In this document: in pieces, positions 42,554 through 51,107 of the stretch | How the letters are laid out: every line of letters starts with the position of its first letter | Numbering within the stretch: position 1 is the first letter of the stretch | NCBI GenBank assembly: GCA_002773795.1 | Contig: PFAD01000018.1 | Location: 1,865-65,864, forward strand | Source: Chlamydiae bacterium CG10_big_fil_rev_8_21_14_0_10_42_34 | Lineage (GTDB): Bacteria; Chlamydiota; Chlamydiia; Chlamydiales; SM23-39 | Direction: 5' to 3' | DNA length: 64,000 nucleotides | Notes under the pieces: generated by a model | What the model was told of the DNA's origin: nothing | The model's input: the letters and a program-made list of their open reading frames with translations, nothing else | Databases searched by the model: none | Position numbers and translations under genes: made by a program

Positions 42554-42905
42554 CATCCACCTCAATAGGGTCAGTGATTTGAAGAACTCCGTCCTTAAAA
42601 ACAAAGGTTTCTTCGCCCAGGTATCGGCGACAAATTTGAGGTCGCAGTTGGATTGACAGCTCGCTTGGTAACCACGCGAGGAAAGACGAAGATCAATGCC
42701 CAGCAGCTCCCGCCCCAAAAACGAGGCGTTTTCGGGGGCCTCGGGAAGGCTTTTCTTTCCGGCCAAAAAAAAAGACCCAAATTGGGTCTTAGGTGGGGAA
42801 TTTCTGAGGGGAAAGTGGGGCAGTTTGGATTATCTTGATGAGGGCAGTATGAATAATACGGCCGAAGAAAGAGAATTCGAAATGCACCGCTTTTCACCAG
42901 AAATT
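42554..42905. other. Stretch of 352 bases with no supported gene
   Basis: It lies between cyclin copy B and tRNA-Phe. A minus-strand terminator is at 42763-42790. A minus-strand frame at 42509-42766 is open for 85 codons (GRELLGIDLRLSSRGYQAS) but resembles nothing I know, overlaps cyclin B and lacks a clear start signal. Bases near 42836-42875 resemble 37371-37410 next to the GNAT remnant. Confidence 0.5.
42763..42790 (-). terminator. Rho-independent terminator downstream of tRNA-Phe
   Basis: AAGACCC (42772-42778) pairs with GGGTCTT (42784-42790) around a 5-base loop. On the minus strand the stem is followed by at least eight T (complement of the A run ending at 42773). It would end the tRNA-Phe transcript. 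Confidence 0.75.
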
Positions 42906-42978
<73 letters not shown>

Positions 42979-43048
42979 ATAAAAACCATGCCAGCATAGC
43001 GCTTAGAGGACTTTTTAAGCAATATTTACTTCAAATCAGGAGAGATCT

Positions 43049-45049
43049 TCAATCTGTCCCTGTACGAGGCATATCAGATTGAGCCTCAAGTTCGATCATA
43101 TCTTTTACGATATTGACCGCTTCTTTCATCTGGATGTCTTCCATTCCCACTTGAATCTGCTCGTCCACTGTATTTGGCGGCAAGGAGCCCGATCTTGCTT
43201 GGATCTGGTCTTGTTTTTTCAAAAAGGCTTGAAAAGTTGGGTCTGCAGCCATTCGGCTTGCGCTGTTTTGCTTAAGCGTTGGAAGCATTTTTTTCCAAAA
43301 ACCCACCACTCTTTGAGTAAAGGGGAGATAGCGCATCTCAAAGAGCTTTCTCGTCTTCTCATCTAAGTCTGAAAGTGGGTCGACAAAAGCCGGCTCTACA
43401 TGGTCAGCTGAAAGTGGATACTCGAGGTATTTTTCTCCAATTTTATATGGAGCATAGTGAGATGGGACTACGATGTCTGCAATCACACCATCAATTTGAG
43501 TACTCTTCCCAGATGCGGTGTAATATCTACCTACCGTCACCTTGTAGAACATGTCTGCCTTCGCATCTGTCACAGTTTGGTACTGGATCGAGCCCTTCCC
43601 AAAGGTTCTCTCATCGCCCACAACAAGGGCAACGCCATAATCTTGGAGCGCTTGCGCCACGATTTCAGATGCAGATGCGGACATTTTTGAGGTCAAAACA
43701 ACTAACGGGCCATTATAAAAGCTCTTGGCGACGATATTGCGGAGGAAATGAACTTCCCCTTTGCCATATTTCGAGATAACGACCACCCCATTGGTCACGA
43801 AAAGCCCGGCTACTTTCACAGCTTGGCTCAAAAAGCCCCCCGAATTTTCGCGTAAATCGAGCACGAGCCCCACAAGGTCCCCTTTTTCACGAAGCTTTCG
43901 GATCGCCTCTTTAATGTCCTTTTCGCTGCTGATCCCTTCGCCACTTTCATAAAATGAATGCAAAGAAATCTTTCCGATAATTCCACCGTCCGTCTTATCG
44001 TAGCTCACCTGAATCCGCTCTTCCTTCATCGAAATCGCCCTTTTTAAAAGAGGGACGCGGAAAAAGTTTTGATTCTTTGCCTCAGCCCGCTTAAAGCCCA
44101 AGATAATTTCGTTACTATTTGTTTTTTTCAACATTTCAAGGACTTCTTCAAAAGGCCTGCTCGATGTAGGGACCCCATTGACCTCAACTAATAGGTCATT
44201 GATTTGGATCTGTCCTGATTGCTCCGCAGGGCTCCCCTTAATGAGTTCCGCAATGATTACACCATCTATCCCCTCAGAAAGGACCACTCCGACACCTTCA
44301 AACTGCTTCTCTAAGCTCATCCGCATTTCGAATGCCTCTTCAGGGCTGAAAAAGCTCGTATGAGTATCTAAACTTTTTGCCAATGACTTCAGAATGCGAA
44401 GAGTCAACAAGTTCTCAATACGTTCGTTGCTCATAGGGAGATTACTTGCGGTTAAAAATAAGTAGTTGTTCTCAATGCGCTGCACTTTTTTCTCAAAAAG
44501 GGCGAAAACTTTCGCTTTCCTGTCTGTAGTATCTAAATTTGTGCGCGCCTTATGAAATTGATAGAACCGAACCATACGGCTTTTTTGCCTTTGAATCAGC
44601 TCCGATTGCGTCTTCGCATATCCACTTGTTGAAGGAGATTTAAAGGAGTCTATCTCAGAAGAGCCACTCACTAAGTCTTTTGCCAAAAATGAGCGCACTG
44701 CCTGTGCTCTCACAACGGACTCTTGCATCAAAGCATTTAAAGCAAAAAAGTCACTATAATCGTGCCTTTCAAGACGACTCATCACCTCTTTTGCCCTTTT
44801 TTCACTCATATTCAAATAGGGCTGCACCTCTTCATCCATCAAGTAGGCTCTCTCAGGATCGAAGTACTCTATATAGATCTTCATCGATCTTCGAACCAAA
44901 GTCGTATTGAACTCCTTGTTCTCTATATGAAAGGAGAAAAAACGTTCCATGACGCGAGGAATATCATCTATTTTCAGCGACTGCTGGACTGAGCTCGCTG
45001 GAGAAATCCACAAAAAGCAAAATAATATGAAAAAAATCGTCTTTCGCAC
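43049..45049 (-). CDS. Tail-specific protease (Prc/Tsp, CT441-like)
   Basis: A periplasmic or secreted C-terminal-processing serine protease with a PDZ domain. It has 666 residues: signal peptide MRKTIFFILFCFLWISPASS, N-terminal helical domain to about 225, PDZ at about 245-330 (GVGVVLSEGIDGVIIAELIK), and S41 peptidase at 350-560 with DLRENSGGFLSQAV, catalytic Ser in TSKMSASASEIVAQAL and Lys in TFGKGSIQYQ. The start is a GTG at 45049, preceded by GAGG 5 bases upstream. In C. trachomatis CT441 lies beside rpsL, as here. Confidence 0.92.
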   Translation of the reverse strand: MRKTIFFILFCFLWISPASSVQQSLKIDDIPRVMERFFSFHIENKEFNTTLVRRSMKIYIEYFDPERAYLMDEEVQPYLNMSEKRAKEVMSRLERHDYSDFFALNALMQESVVRAQAVRSFLAKDLVSGSSEIDSFKSPSTSGYAKTQSELIQRQKSRMVRFYQFHKARTNLDTTDRKAKVFALFEKKVQRIENNYLFLTASNLPMSNERIENLLTLRILKSLAKSLDTHTSFFSPEEAFEMRMSLEKQFEGVGVVLSEGIDGVIIAELIKGSPAEQSGQIQINDLLVEVNGVPTSSRPFEEVLEMLKKTNSNEIILGFKRAEAKNQNFFRVPLLKRAISMKEERIQVSYDKTDGGIIGKISLHSFYESGEGISSEKDIKEAIRKLREKGDLVGLVLDLRENSGGFLSQAVKVAGLFVTNGVVVISKYGKGEVHFLRNIVAKSFYNGPLVVLTSKMSASASEIVAQALQDYGVALVVGDERTFGKGSIQYQTVTDAKADMFYKVTVGRYYTASGKSTQIDGVIADIVVPSHYAPYKIGEKYLEYPLSADHVEPAFVDPLSDLDEKTRKLFEMRYLPFTQRVVGFWKKMLPTLKQNSASRMAADPTFQAFLKKQDQIQARSGSLPPNTVDEQIQVGMEDIQMKEAVNIVKDMIELEAQSDMPRTGTD

Positions 45050-45072
45050 TGTAGCCTCGTTCTTACATTTGC

Positions 45073-45215
45073 AGATTGCGGTTAAAAAAATGGGAGGAAG
45101 AGGAATTAAAGGGCTAATAACTTTCGACGAAACGCCGTAAGCTTTGCCTTGTTCCCCTACCCTCCCAAAACAAATATATAATTAAACTATTAACCGTGTC
45201 AACTAAATTATTAAT
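45073..45215. repeat. Imperfect direct repeat, copy 1 of 2
   Basis: Begins CAGATTG and contains ATGGGAGGAAGAGGAATTAA near 45091-45110. It then has a C-rich part and CAAATATATAATTAAAC near 45170-45187. The second copy starts 250 bases later. On the plus strand it has a 16-codon frame (MGGRGIKGLITFDETP) that is probably not a gene. On the minus strand the order is AT-rich element, G-rich part, then CCTCCCAT and a T run, which could be a small RNA. Confidence 0.55.
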
Positions 45216-45633
45216 TACACTGCAACTACCTTTATTATCATTTATTTAGATATGCAATAAATTAATAATAACTACGAGAGGAGAGGTTGTTTGAAAACTT
45301 GAGGAGTATAGCAAGGAAAATCCAGATTGACTTACTGAGAAAAAAAGATGGGAGGAAAAGGAATTAAAGGACCGATTACTTCCAAACTTAGCGTCGTTAG
45401 CCTCGCCTTATCCCTCTGTCCCCCCGTGACAAATATATAATTAAACAAATAATTTGTCAAATTAAACCAAATAAACATAATCAACGGTTAATTTGCAATT
45501 AGTTACAAAATGGACAAATCAAACAACGAGAACGTCAAAGAGATGGCGAACCGTCCCACTTCTCTCTTTTCTTTAATCTTGGCTCATAATATACTTCCCC
45601 ACTGTTGTTATATTTAAATTGGAGATTGGCTTC
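45216..45633. other. AT-rich upstream region of rpsL with no supported gene
   Basis: Holds the second repeat copy (45323-45475) and the leader of rpsL. The rpsL promoter must be here; an AT-rich CATAATATAC near 45584-45593 could be a -10 region but no good -35 is seen. No long frame is present. Confidence 0.5.
45323..45475. repeat. Imperfect direct repeat, copy 2 of 2
   Basis: Begins CAGATTG. Contains ATGGGAGGAAAAGGAATTAA at 45348-45367 and ACAAATATATAATTAAAC near 45429-45446. A 31-codon plus-strand frame (MGGKGIKGPITSKLSVVSLA to a stop at TAA near 45439) is intact here but interrupted in copy 1. The two copies resemble each other over about 140 bases with small indels. Confidence 0.55.
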
Positions 45634-46005
45634 ATGCCGACAGTAAACCAGCTCGTAAAAACAGGGCGAACACCTAAGCCTAAGCGCCGAAAGTCCCCCG
45701 CTCTGCAAGAATGTCCACAACGCCGTGGCGTATGCCTCCAGGTCAAAACAAAGACCCCTAAAAAACCAAACTCAGCTTTGAGAAAGGTAGCTTGGGTTAG
45801 ATTGTCTAATGGCCAGGAAATCATTGCATACATCCCAGGTGAAGGGCATAACCTTCAGGAACACAGTATCGTTCTTGTTCGCGGCGGCAGGGTAAAAGAC
45901 CTTCCCGGCGTTCGCTATCACATCGTCCGTGGCGCTCTCGACTGCGCAGCGGTAAAAGATAGAAAGAAATCACGCTCGAAATATGGCGCGAAAAAACCTA
46001 AGTAA
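45634..46005 (+). CDS. rpsL: 30S ribosomal protein S12
   Basis: A decoding-centre protein of the small subunit, 123 residues from the ATG at 45634 ([20 protein letters not shown]). The frame extends 5 codons further up but this start matches the family. The [18 protein letters not shown] loop and the [14 protein letters not shown] segment are conserved. First gene of the str-type operon rpsL-rpsG-fusA-rpsJ. Confidence 0.98.
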   Translation: MPTVNQLVKTGRTPKPKRRKSPALQECPQRRGVCLQVKTKTPKKPNSALRKVAWVRLSNGQEIIAYIPGEGHNLQEHSIVLVRGGRVKDLPGVRYHIVRGALDCAAVKDRKKSRSKYGAKKPK

Positions 46006-46009
46006 TGCC

Positions 46010-46089
46010 AGGAAATTGCTGTCAATTTCCTAGCCCTCGGCTTGTACTGAAATTCAGTACAACCCAAGGCGCAGGAACCTAAGGGTTCC
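46010..46089 (+). promoter_or_regulatory. Three tandem hairpins in the rpsL-rpsG intercistronic RNA
   Basis: Hairpin 1: AGGAAATTG (46010-46018), loop CTGT, CAATTTCCT (46023-46031), a perfect 9-base stem. Hairpin 2: the near-palindrome TTGTACTGAAATTCAGTACA (46042-46061, plus one A), which with G-U pairs extends into the flanks. Hairpin 3: GGAACC (46074-46079), loop TAAG, GGTTCC (46084-46089). In E. coli the S12-S7 intercistronic region is where S7 binds to repress its own operon; the same role here is inference. None has a T run, so these are not ordinary terminators. Confidence 0.6.
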
Positions 46090-46124
46090 GGGTGAAGAAA
46101 AAAGATTAATTTAAGGAAGTACCT

Positions 46125-46598
46125 ATGTCTAGAAGACGTCGCGCCACTAAGCGCCAGACCGATCCAGATCCAGTTTACCAGAGCGTTATCTTGTCTAAGT
46201 TCATCAATAAAGTGATGTACGGCGGGAAAAAATCGGTTGCCCGCGGCATCGTTTATCGCGCTCTTGAAAAATTTGCTGGACGCGTTAAAACAGATAATCC
46301 TCTCGAAGCATTCGAGCAAGCGATTGAAAATTCAAAACCATCCCTAGAAGTTAAAACAAGACGAATTGGTGGAGCAAACTACCAAGTTCCTATTGAAATT
46401 CCAGGAGACCGAAGAACTGCTATGGCTATGCAATGGATCATTCTTAACTCAAGATCCAAACCAGGAAGAGCTATGGAAGAGGCTTTAGCTAGTGAATTGA
46501 CCGATTGCTATAACAATCAGGGCTCTACCATTAAGAAGAAAGACGATACACACCGCATGGCTGAGGCGAACAAAGCTTTTGCTCACTATAAATGGTAG
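46125..46598 (+). CDS. rpsG: 30S ribosomal protein S7
   Basis: A primary 16S rRNA-binding protein of the 30S head, 157 residues, normal length. MSRRRRATKRQTDPDPVYQS is the basic N-terminus, and KFINKVMYGGKKSVARGIVY and RRIGGANYQVPIEI are conserved. AAGGAAGTACCT lies before the ATG. The preceding 119-base gap holds three hairpins that may serve S7 autoregulation. Confidence 0.98.
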   Translation: MSRRRRATKRQTDPDPVYQSVILSKFINKVMYGGKKSVARGIVYRALEKFAGRVKTDNPLEAFEQAIENSKPSLEVKTRRIGGANYQVPIEIPGDRRTAMAMQWIILNSRSKPGRAMEEALASELTDCYNNQGSTIKKKDDTHRMAEANKAFAHYKW

Positions 46599-46607
46599 GA
46601 ACTCATA

Positions 46608-48698
46608 ATGGGCAATAGACCGGAAACAGATCTTTTAGAAAACGTCCGTAACGTTGGGATTATGGCCCACATTGATGCGGGCAAAACGACCACCACTGAG
46701 CGGATTTTGTTCTACTCTGGTAGACTTCACCGCATTGGTGAGGTTCACGAGGGTGCTGCAACAATGGACTTTATGGAGCAAGAGCGCGAACGTGGGATCA
46801 CGATCACCTCAGCTGCGACAACTGTCTACTGGAAAGACTGCAAAATCAACATCATCGACACCCCTGGCCACGTAGACTTTACAATTGAAGTTGAACGAAG
46901 CCTTCGCGTTCTAGATGGTGCAGTTGCCGTCTTTGATGCGGTTGCAGGTGTTCAGCCCCAGTCTGAAACCGTTTGGCGCCAAGCTGAAAAGTACCAAGTA
47001 CCAAGGATCGCGTTCATCAATAAAATGGACAGAACCGGTGCAGATTACTTTAATGCGATCAAAACGATGAAAGAAAAACTGCATGCCAATGCAATTCCTG
47101 TTCACTACCCAATCGGAGCTGAATCTGGATTTAAAGGCATGGTTGATCTCATCACTATGAAAGCCTTCTTGTTCCACAATGAAGAAATGGGTTCTAAGTA
47201 CGATATCGAACCAATTCCAGCCGACATCTTAGAAGATTGCAAGAAACTCCGCAGTGAACTTCTCGATGAGCTCGCCACAATTGACGAGACAAACGAAGAA
47301 TTCATGATGAAGGTGCTTGAAGATCCGGACAACATTCCTGAAGATGAAATCCACGCAATCATCCGGAAAGGGGTAATCGGGAATAAGTTTACACCTGTCC
47401 TTTGCGGAACTGCCTTTAAAAACAAAGGTGTTCAGCAAATTTTGGATGCGATTGTCCGTTGGATGCCGTCTCCAATCGATCGCGGCATGATTAAGGGGCA
47501 TAAACTTGACTCTGACGAGATGATGGAAATTGCTCCAGCAGACTCAAGTCCTCTATCTGCCCTTGCATTTAAGATCATGACAGATCCATACGTCGGTAAA
47601 CTTACATTCATCCGAATCTATAGTGGAACACTTGCAAAAGGTACTGCTCTTGTCAACACGACGAAAGATAAAGGTGAACGCATTTCCCGTCTTATTGAGA
47701 TGCACGCAAACCAAAGAAAAGATCGCGACGAGTTTTTCACAGGTGATATTGCTGCATGCATTGGGTTAAAACATACGACAACTGGCGACACTCTCTGTGC
47801 AGAGAACAATCCCCTCTTGCTCGAAAAAATGAATTTCCCCGATCCTGTGATTTCGATGGCGATCGAGCCAAAATCAAAAGCAGACCGAGAAAAGCTTGCA
47901 AAAGCATTGGGCGCTCTTTCAGAAGAAGACCCAACATTCCGTGTTATGACGAATGAAGAGACTGGACAAACAATCATTATGGGGATGGGTGAACTTCACC
48001 TCGAGATCCTCAAAGATCGTATGTTCCGTGAGTTTTCTGTTGAAGCGAACGTTGGTAAACCTGAAGTTTCTTACAAAGAAACAATCACAATGCCTTCAGG
48101 ATCTGAAACAAAATACGTCAAACAATCTGGTGGTCGCGGTCAATACGCTCACGTATGTATTGAAATCGAACCAAACGAAACAGGTAAAGGAAACGAAGTT
48201 GTCAGCAAAATTGTTGGCGGCGTGATTCCGAAAGAATACATCAACCCTTGTATTAAGGGGATTGAGGAAGGTCTTTCAACAGGTGTTGTTGCTGGCTATC
48301 CATTGATCGATGTAAAAGTTGCAATTACCTTTGGTTCGTACCACGAAGTTGACTCGAACGAGATGGCGTTTAAAATTTGTGCCTCTATGGCAGCAAAAGA
48401 CGCAGCTCGCAAAGGGAAACCAGTTCTTCTCGAGCCAATCATGAAAGTGGTTGTTGAGACACCAGAAGCAAACATGGGTGATGTAATCGGCGACTTGAAC
48501 AGACGACGAGGCAAAATCCTTGGACAAGAATCTCTTAAAGGTTCTGTCGAGATCACCTCTGAAGTCCCATTGAGCGAAATGTTTGGCTACTCAACTCAGC
48601 TACGCTCGATGTCCTCAGGACGTGCAACCTATACAATGGAACCTAGCCACTTTGAGCGGGTCCCAACTAAAATCCAAGAAGAAATTTGTAAGAAGTAA
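46608..48698 (+). CDS. fusA: Translation elongation factor G
   Basis: A GTPase that drives ribosomal translocation. It has 696 residues, with P-loop [16 protein letters not shown], switch [18 protein letters not shown] and specificity [11 protein letters not shown]. Domain IV and V segments include [19 protein letters not shown] and [31 protein letters not shown] precedes the ATG; it follows rpsG by 9 bases. Confidence 0.98.
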   Translation: MGNRPETDLLENVRNVGIMAHIDAGKTTTTERILFYSGRLHRIGEVHEGAATMDFMEQERERGITITSAATTVYWKDCKINIIDTPGHVDFTIEVERSLRVLDGAVAVFDAVAGVQPQSETVWRQAEKYQVPRIAFINKMDRTGADYFNAIKTMKEKLHANAIPVHYPIGAESGFKGMVDLITMKAFLFHNEEMGSKYDIEPIPADILEDCKKLRSELLDELATIDETNEEFMMKVLEDPDNIPEDEIHAIIRKGVIGNKFTPVLCGTAFKNKGVQQILDAIVRWMPSPIDRGMIKGHKLDSDEMMEIAPADSSPLSALAFKIMTDPYVGKLTFIRIYSGTLAKGTALVNTTKDKGERISRLIEMHANQRKDRDEFFTGDIAACIGLKHTTTGDTLCAENNPLLLEKMNFPDPVISMAIEPKSKADREKLAKALGALSEEDPTFRVMTNEETGQTIIMGMGELHLEILKDRMFREFSVEANVGKPEVSYKETITMPSGSETKYVKQSGGRGQYAHVCIEIEPNETGKGNEVVSKIVGGVIPKEYINPCIKGIEEGLSTGVVAGYPLIDVKVAITFGSYHEVDSNEMAFKICASMAAKDAARKGKPVLLEPIMKVVVETPEANMGDVIGDLNRRRGKILGQESLKGSVEITSEVPLSEMFGYSTQLRSMSSGRATYTMEPSHFERVPTKIQEEICKK

Positions 48699-48704
48699 AA
48701 AATT

Positions 48705-49022
48705 ATGGCAAAAGCACCAAGAAAAAAAATACGCATCCGCCTTAAGGCATTTGACCAAAGGATGCTCGACCGCTCTGTCCTAGATATCGTCGAAACGGCG
48801 AAACGGACTGGCGCTCGCGTCGTGGGCCCTATTCCGCTCCCAACTAAGCGTGAGATCTTCACAGTTCTCCGCTCTCCTCACGTCGACCGCAAGTCGCGCG
48901 AGCAGTTTGAGATGAGAACACATATCCGCGTTCTCGATCTCCTTGATCCAACTCTTGATACCATCGACAAGCTCAAAGTGCTCCCTGTCGCAGCTGGTGT
49001 CGACATTAAGATCAAAGCGTAA
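48705..49022 (+). CDS. rpsJ: 30S ribosomal protein S10
   Basis: A small-subunit head protein that also acts in antitermination as NusE. It has 105 residues: [40 protein letters not shown] and [20 protein letters not shown] are hallmark segments. It follows fusA by 6 bases and ends the operon at a strong terminator, as in Chlamydia where rpsJ is with fusA rather than at the head of the S10 operon. Confidence 0.98.
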   Translation: MAKAPRKKIRIRLKAFDQRMLDRSVLDIVETAKRTGARVVGPIPLPTKREIFTVLRSPHVDRKSREQFEMRTHIRVLDLLDPTLDTIDKLKVLPVAAGVDIKIKA

Positions 49023-49029
49023 AGTTTTT

Positions 49030-49054
49030 AAGAGCAGCCCTAACGGCTGCTCTT
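49030..49054 (+). terminator. Rho-independent terminator of the rpsL-rpsG-fusA-rpsJ operon
   Basis: AAGAGCAGCC (49030-49039), loop CTAAC, GGCTGCTCTT (49045-49054), followed by ATATTTTCTTT. The 10-base stem is perfect. It may serve both directions, since the next gene is convergent and stops at 49065. Confidence 0.9.
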
Positions 49055-49064
49055 ATATTTTCTT

Positions 49065-49526
49065 TCAACCAGGAAGAGGAACTTCGTTTCTCCATACTGC
49101 GTGATCAAATAAAAATACTTCATACTGATTCCAACCATTAGCCGGCATGCCTACGCCTGCGCGAGCAAAAATATTTCTCACCTCGTCTGCAGGGTCTGTT
49201 AATCCAATAAAGTGATTAATTTTAGTTAATGCATCTAGATTATTTTGTGGGGCTGAATACTTGTTCAACTCCAAGTCTGTTGTGAAACGGGTGAATAGCG
49301 CAATAGAACCAAATGTCACAGCGGCAGAAAATGCAAACAGCACAGCAAAAGCCACTGCCGTTACTAAAAGTACTGTTGAAGCATTAAACGTCTTCACGAG
49401 CAAATTGTACTTCGTAGCAGGAAGAATCTGCTGCTTTCTATCAGCACCCATATCTGGATGTTTTGACGCAATCCAACGATTTGCGGCTATTTCGACTGCT
49501 GTATCCACAGTAAAATGTATTGGCAT
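49065..49526 (-). CDS. Small membrane protein with paired hydrophobic segment, Inc-like
   Basis: Unknown. The 153-residue protein (MPIHFTVDTAVEIAANRWIA) has an excellent AGGAGG 4 bases before its ATG, implying strong expression. Residues about 49-80 form a long hydrophobic stretch (TVLLVTAVAFAVLFAFSAAV and TFGSIALF), perhaps a bilobed hairpin. The rest is soluble and of mixed charge. It has no signal peptide. Inclusion membrane proteins have this layout, but no family is recognised. Confidence 0.65.
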   Translation of the reverse strand: MPIHFTVDTAVEIAANRWIASKHPDMGADRKQQILPATKYNLLVKTFNASTVLLVTAVAFAVLFAFSAAVTFGSIALFTRFTTDLELNKYSAPQNNLDALTKINHFIGLTDPADEVRNIFARAGVGMPANGWNQYEVFLFDHAVWRNEVPLPG

Positions 49527-49645
49527 AGTGCCTCCTAAAGAATTTTTTTTCTTTTAGGGAAACATCCTATTGAAAATATAAAATCTTTACTAGAGCTAAA
49601 ATCAAGATTTGGTGAATATGGGATTTGAAGCATTGAGGTTTTTAC

Positions 49646-50140
49646 ATGTTGAAAAAGCTGTGCGTATTTCTATGTGTCACCCTTTCGTTATCGGCAGGAG
49701 AAGACATCGGAGGATTTTGGAAAAGTTATGATGATGACGGAAGAGCCCAGTGTGTCTTTGGCGTCTATCAATACGATGGAATCTATTATGGGAGAATCAT
49801 CGGCACCTATAATGAAAGTGGTGAAATGTTTGACACAATCTACCATCCAGTAAGTAGATCCCCTGGTATTGTTGGAAATCCTTACACATGTGGCCTTGAC
49901 ATTCTCTATGGCCTAGTGGATGGTGTTTGGCGCTATCTTGGAAGAATTATCGACCCAAGCAAGGGAAAAACATACAACTGCGAAATGTGGCTTGATAGGG
50001 GCAACCTTATCTTGCGAGGGAAAGTACTTATGTTTGGGAAAAACATCACATGGCGTCCTGCAACAAAAGAGGACTTCCCCAAAAACTTTAAACTACCCGA
50101 TATGAGTAAGTTTATTCCCGAAGTTCCCGAAGTGAATTAA
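49646..50140 (+). CDS. DUF2147 family exported protein
   Basis: 164 residues with signal peptide MLKKLCVFLCVTLSLSAG. The DUF2147 pattern is present: IGGFWKSYDDDGRAQCVFGV, YYGRIIGTYNESG, then ILYGLVDGVWRYLGRIIDP and GKTYNCEMWLDRGNLILRGK. DUF2147 proteins are periplasmic beta-rich proteins of unknown role. The start is ATG at 49646. It is convergent with the next gene, overlapping by 4 bases. Confidence 0.82.
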   Translation: MLKKLCVFLCVTLSLSAGEDIGGFWKSYDDDGRAQCVFGVYQYDGIYYGRIIGTYNESGEMFDTIYHPVSRSPGIVGNPYTCGLDILYGLVDGVWRYLGRIIDPSKGKTYNCEMWLDRGNLILRGKVLMFGKNITWRPATKEDFPKNFKLPDMSKFIPEVPEVN

Positions 50141-50478
50141 TTTGTTTGGCTTTGCTGTGTAGTTTGCATATCGTAGCTGTCAAAACCGTAAGGAAGCGGT
50201 GAGCTTTGATTCACCCTTTTTGAAACAACTTTCCCCTCTTTCATCACAATGAAGTAATGGCGCTCCTCAGCGTAGCGAGAACCGATTGTTATGCGCTCAA
50301 TATACTCGTACTCAACTGTCCCATCTGCTTTTTTATGTACAGCATACGGCTCACCCAAAGATGAGACAACCTGTTCCGATGTTGTCGATATATCGATTTC
50401 AGAAAACTCTTCCATCGTAACCATACGGCCGCCCAATGAACATGCACTGAGGATAAAAAGTGGAATTAGCTTTTTCAT
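50137..50478 (-). CDS. Small BamE/SmpA-like lipoprotein
   Basis: 113 residues. A lipoprotein signal MKKLIPLFILSACSLGG has lipobox LSAC with Cys 13. The mature part TTSEQVVSSLGEPYAVHKKA and TVEYEYIERITIGSRYAEER resembles the G-x-P-x-x-x-x-x-x-G-x-x-x-Y-x-Y pattern of SmpA/OmlA-fold lipoproteins. BamE helps the outer-membrane assembly machine, but many relatives have other roles. Its start overlaps the stop of the upstream gene by 4 bases (ATGA). Confidence 0.7.
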   Translation of the reverse strand: MKKLIPLFILSACSLGGRMVTMEEFSEIDISTTSEQVVSSLGEPYAVHKKADGTVEYEYIERITIGSRYAEERHYFIVMKEGKVVSKRVNQSSPLPYGFDSYDMQTTQQSQTN

Positions 50479-50969
50479 TCTTCTTCGTTTTCCTGTGATT
50501 CGTCTTGACTATCTTGACTTGGAGCCTCACTCGACTGGAGTTTAATCTGAGCTTCAATATGTGTCCTAAATTGATCACTTGTCACATATTCGCCTTTCAT
50601 CAGATAACTTCCATCTTCTTGCAGGCTATAGGTCTCATACCCTTCAAAATTCATATCATTATTGCGAAATTCCCAAGCAATTGTCTTCTCATCATAAACA
50701 CCTGTGCCGACAATTCTTCCGATATTTTGATTTTCCATATCGACAGCAAACGTTTTTCCCTGAAAGTCATAAAAAGTCAGATCATTGCGCATATTTTCAG
50801 AAAGACCTTGAATGAGTATTTCTTGAGAGCACGCAACCTTGCCTGCAAAGTCTTTATTTTGAACAGCCCAAGTGGTGCTAAAAACCAATTCCTCTTCAAC
50901 CATGTTCAAAAGGATCTTCCCTTCCCCACTCCATGTGCCTGGTGAAAATACGAATAAATGGTTGAACAT
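50475..50969 (-). CDS. Conserved-looking cytosolic protein of unknown function
   Basis: 164 residues from the ATG at 50969 (MFNHLFVFSPGTWSGEGKIL), chosen because AGAGG lies 6 bases upstream; the frame is open for 41 more codons upstream with no such signal. It is beta-rich (FDFQG-type strands such as LTFYDFQGKTFAVDM and YETYSLQEDGSYLMKGEYV) and ends in an acidic tail. The layout resembles lipocalin-like DUF1579-type proteins, but I do not recognise it. It is coupled to the downstream lipoprotein gene. Confidence 0.65.
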   Translation of the reverse strand: MFNHLFVFSPGTWSGEGKILLNMVEEELVFSTTWAVQNKDFAGKVACSQEILIQGLSENMRNDLTFYDFQGKTFAVDMENQNIGRIVGTGVYDEKTIAWEFRNNDMNFEGYETYSLQEDGSYLMKGEYVTSDQFRTHIEAQIKLQSSEAPSQDSQDESQENEEE

Positions 50970-51107
50970 CAAAGACCTCTTTTTTTTGACCCCAGCGGGA
51001 GCTACACAGCCCGGATGGGTGTTTATCCCCACAATAGCTTCTCTACTAAAATAAACCAAATCATAAAAAAGTGACAGGAGATAAAGTCTCAAACCGCTTC
51101 ATAGAAA

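Noticed and set aside
42509-42766. Minus-strand open frame of 85 codons between cyclin B and tRNA-Phe
   Set aside because: No family resemblance, no clear ribosome binding site, and it overlaps the end of cyclin copy B.
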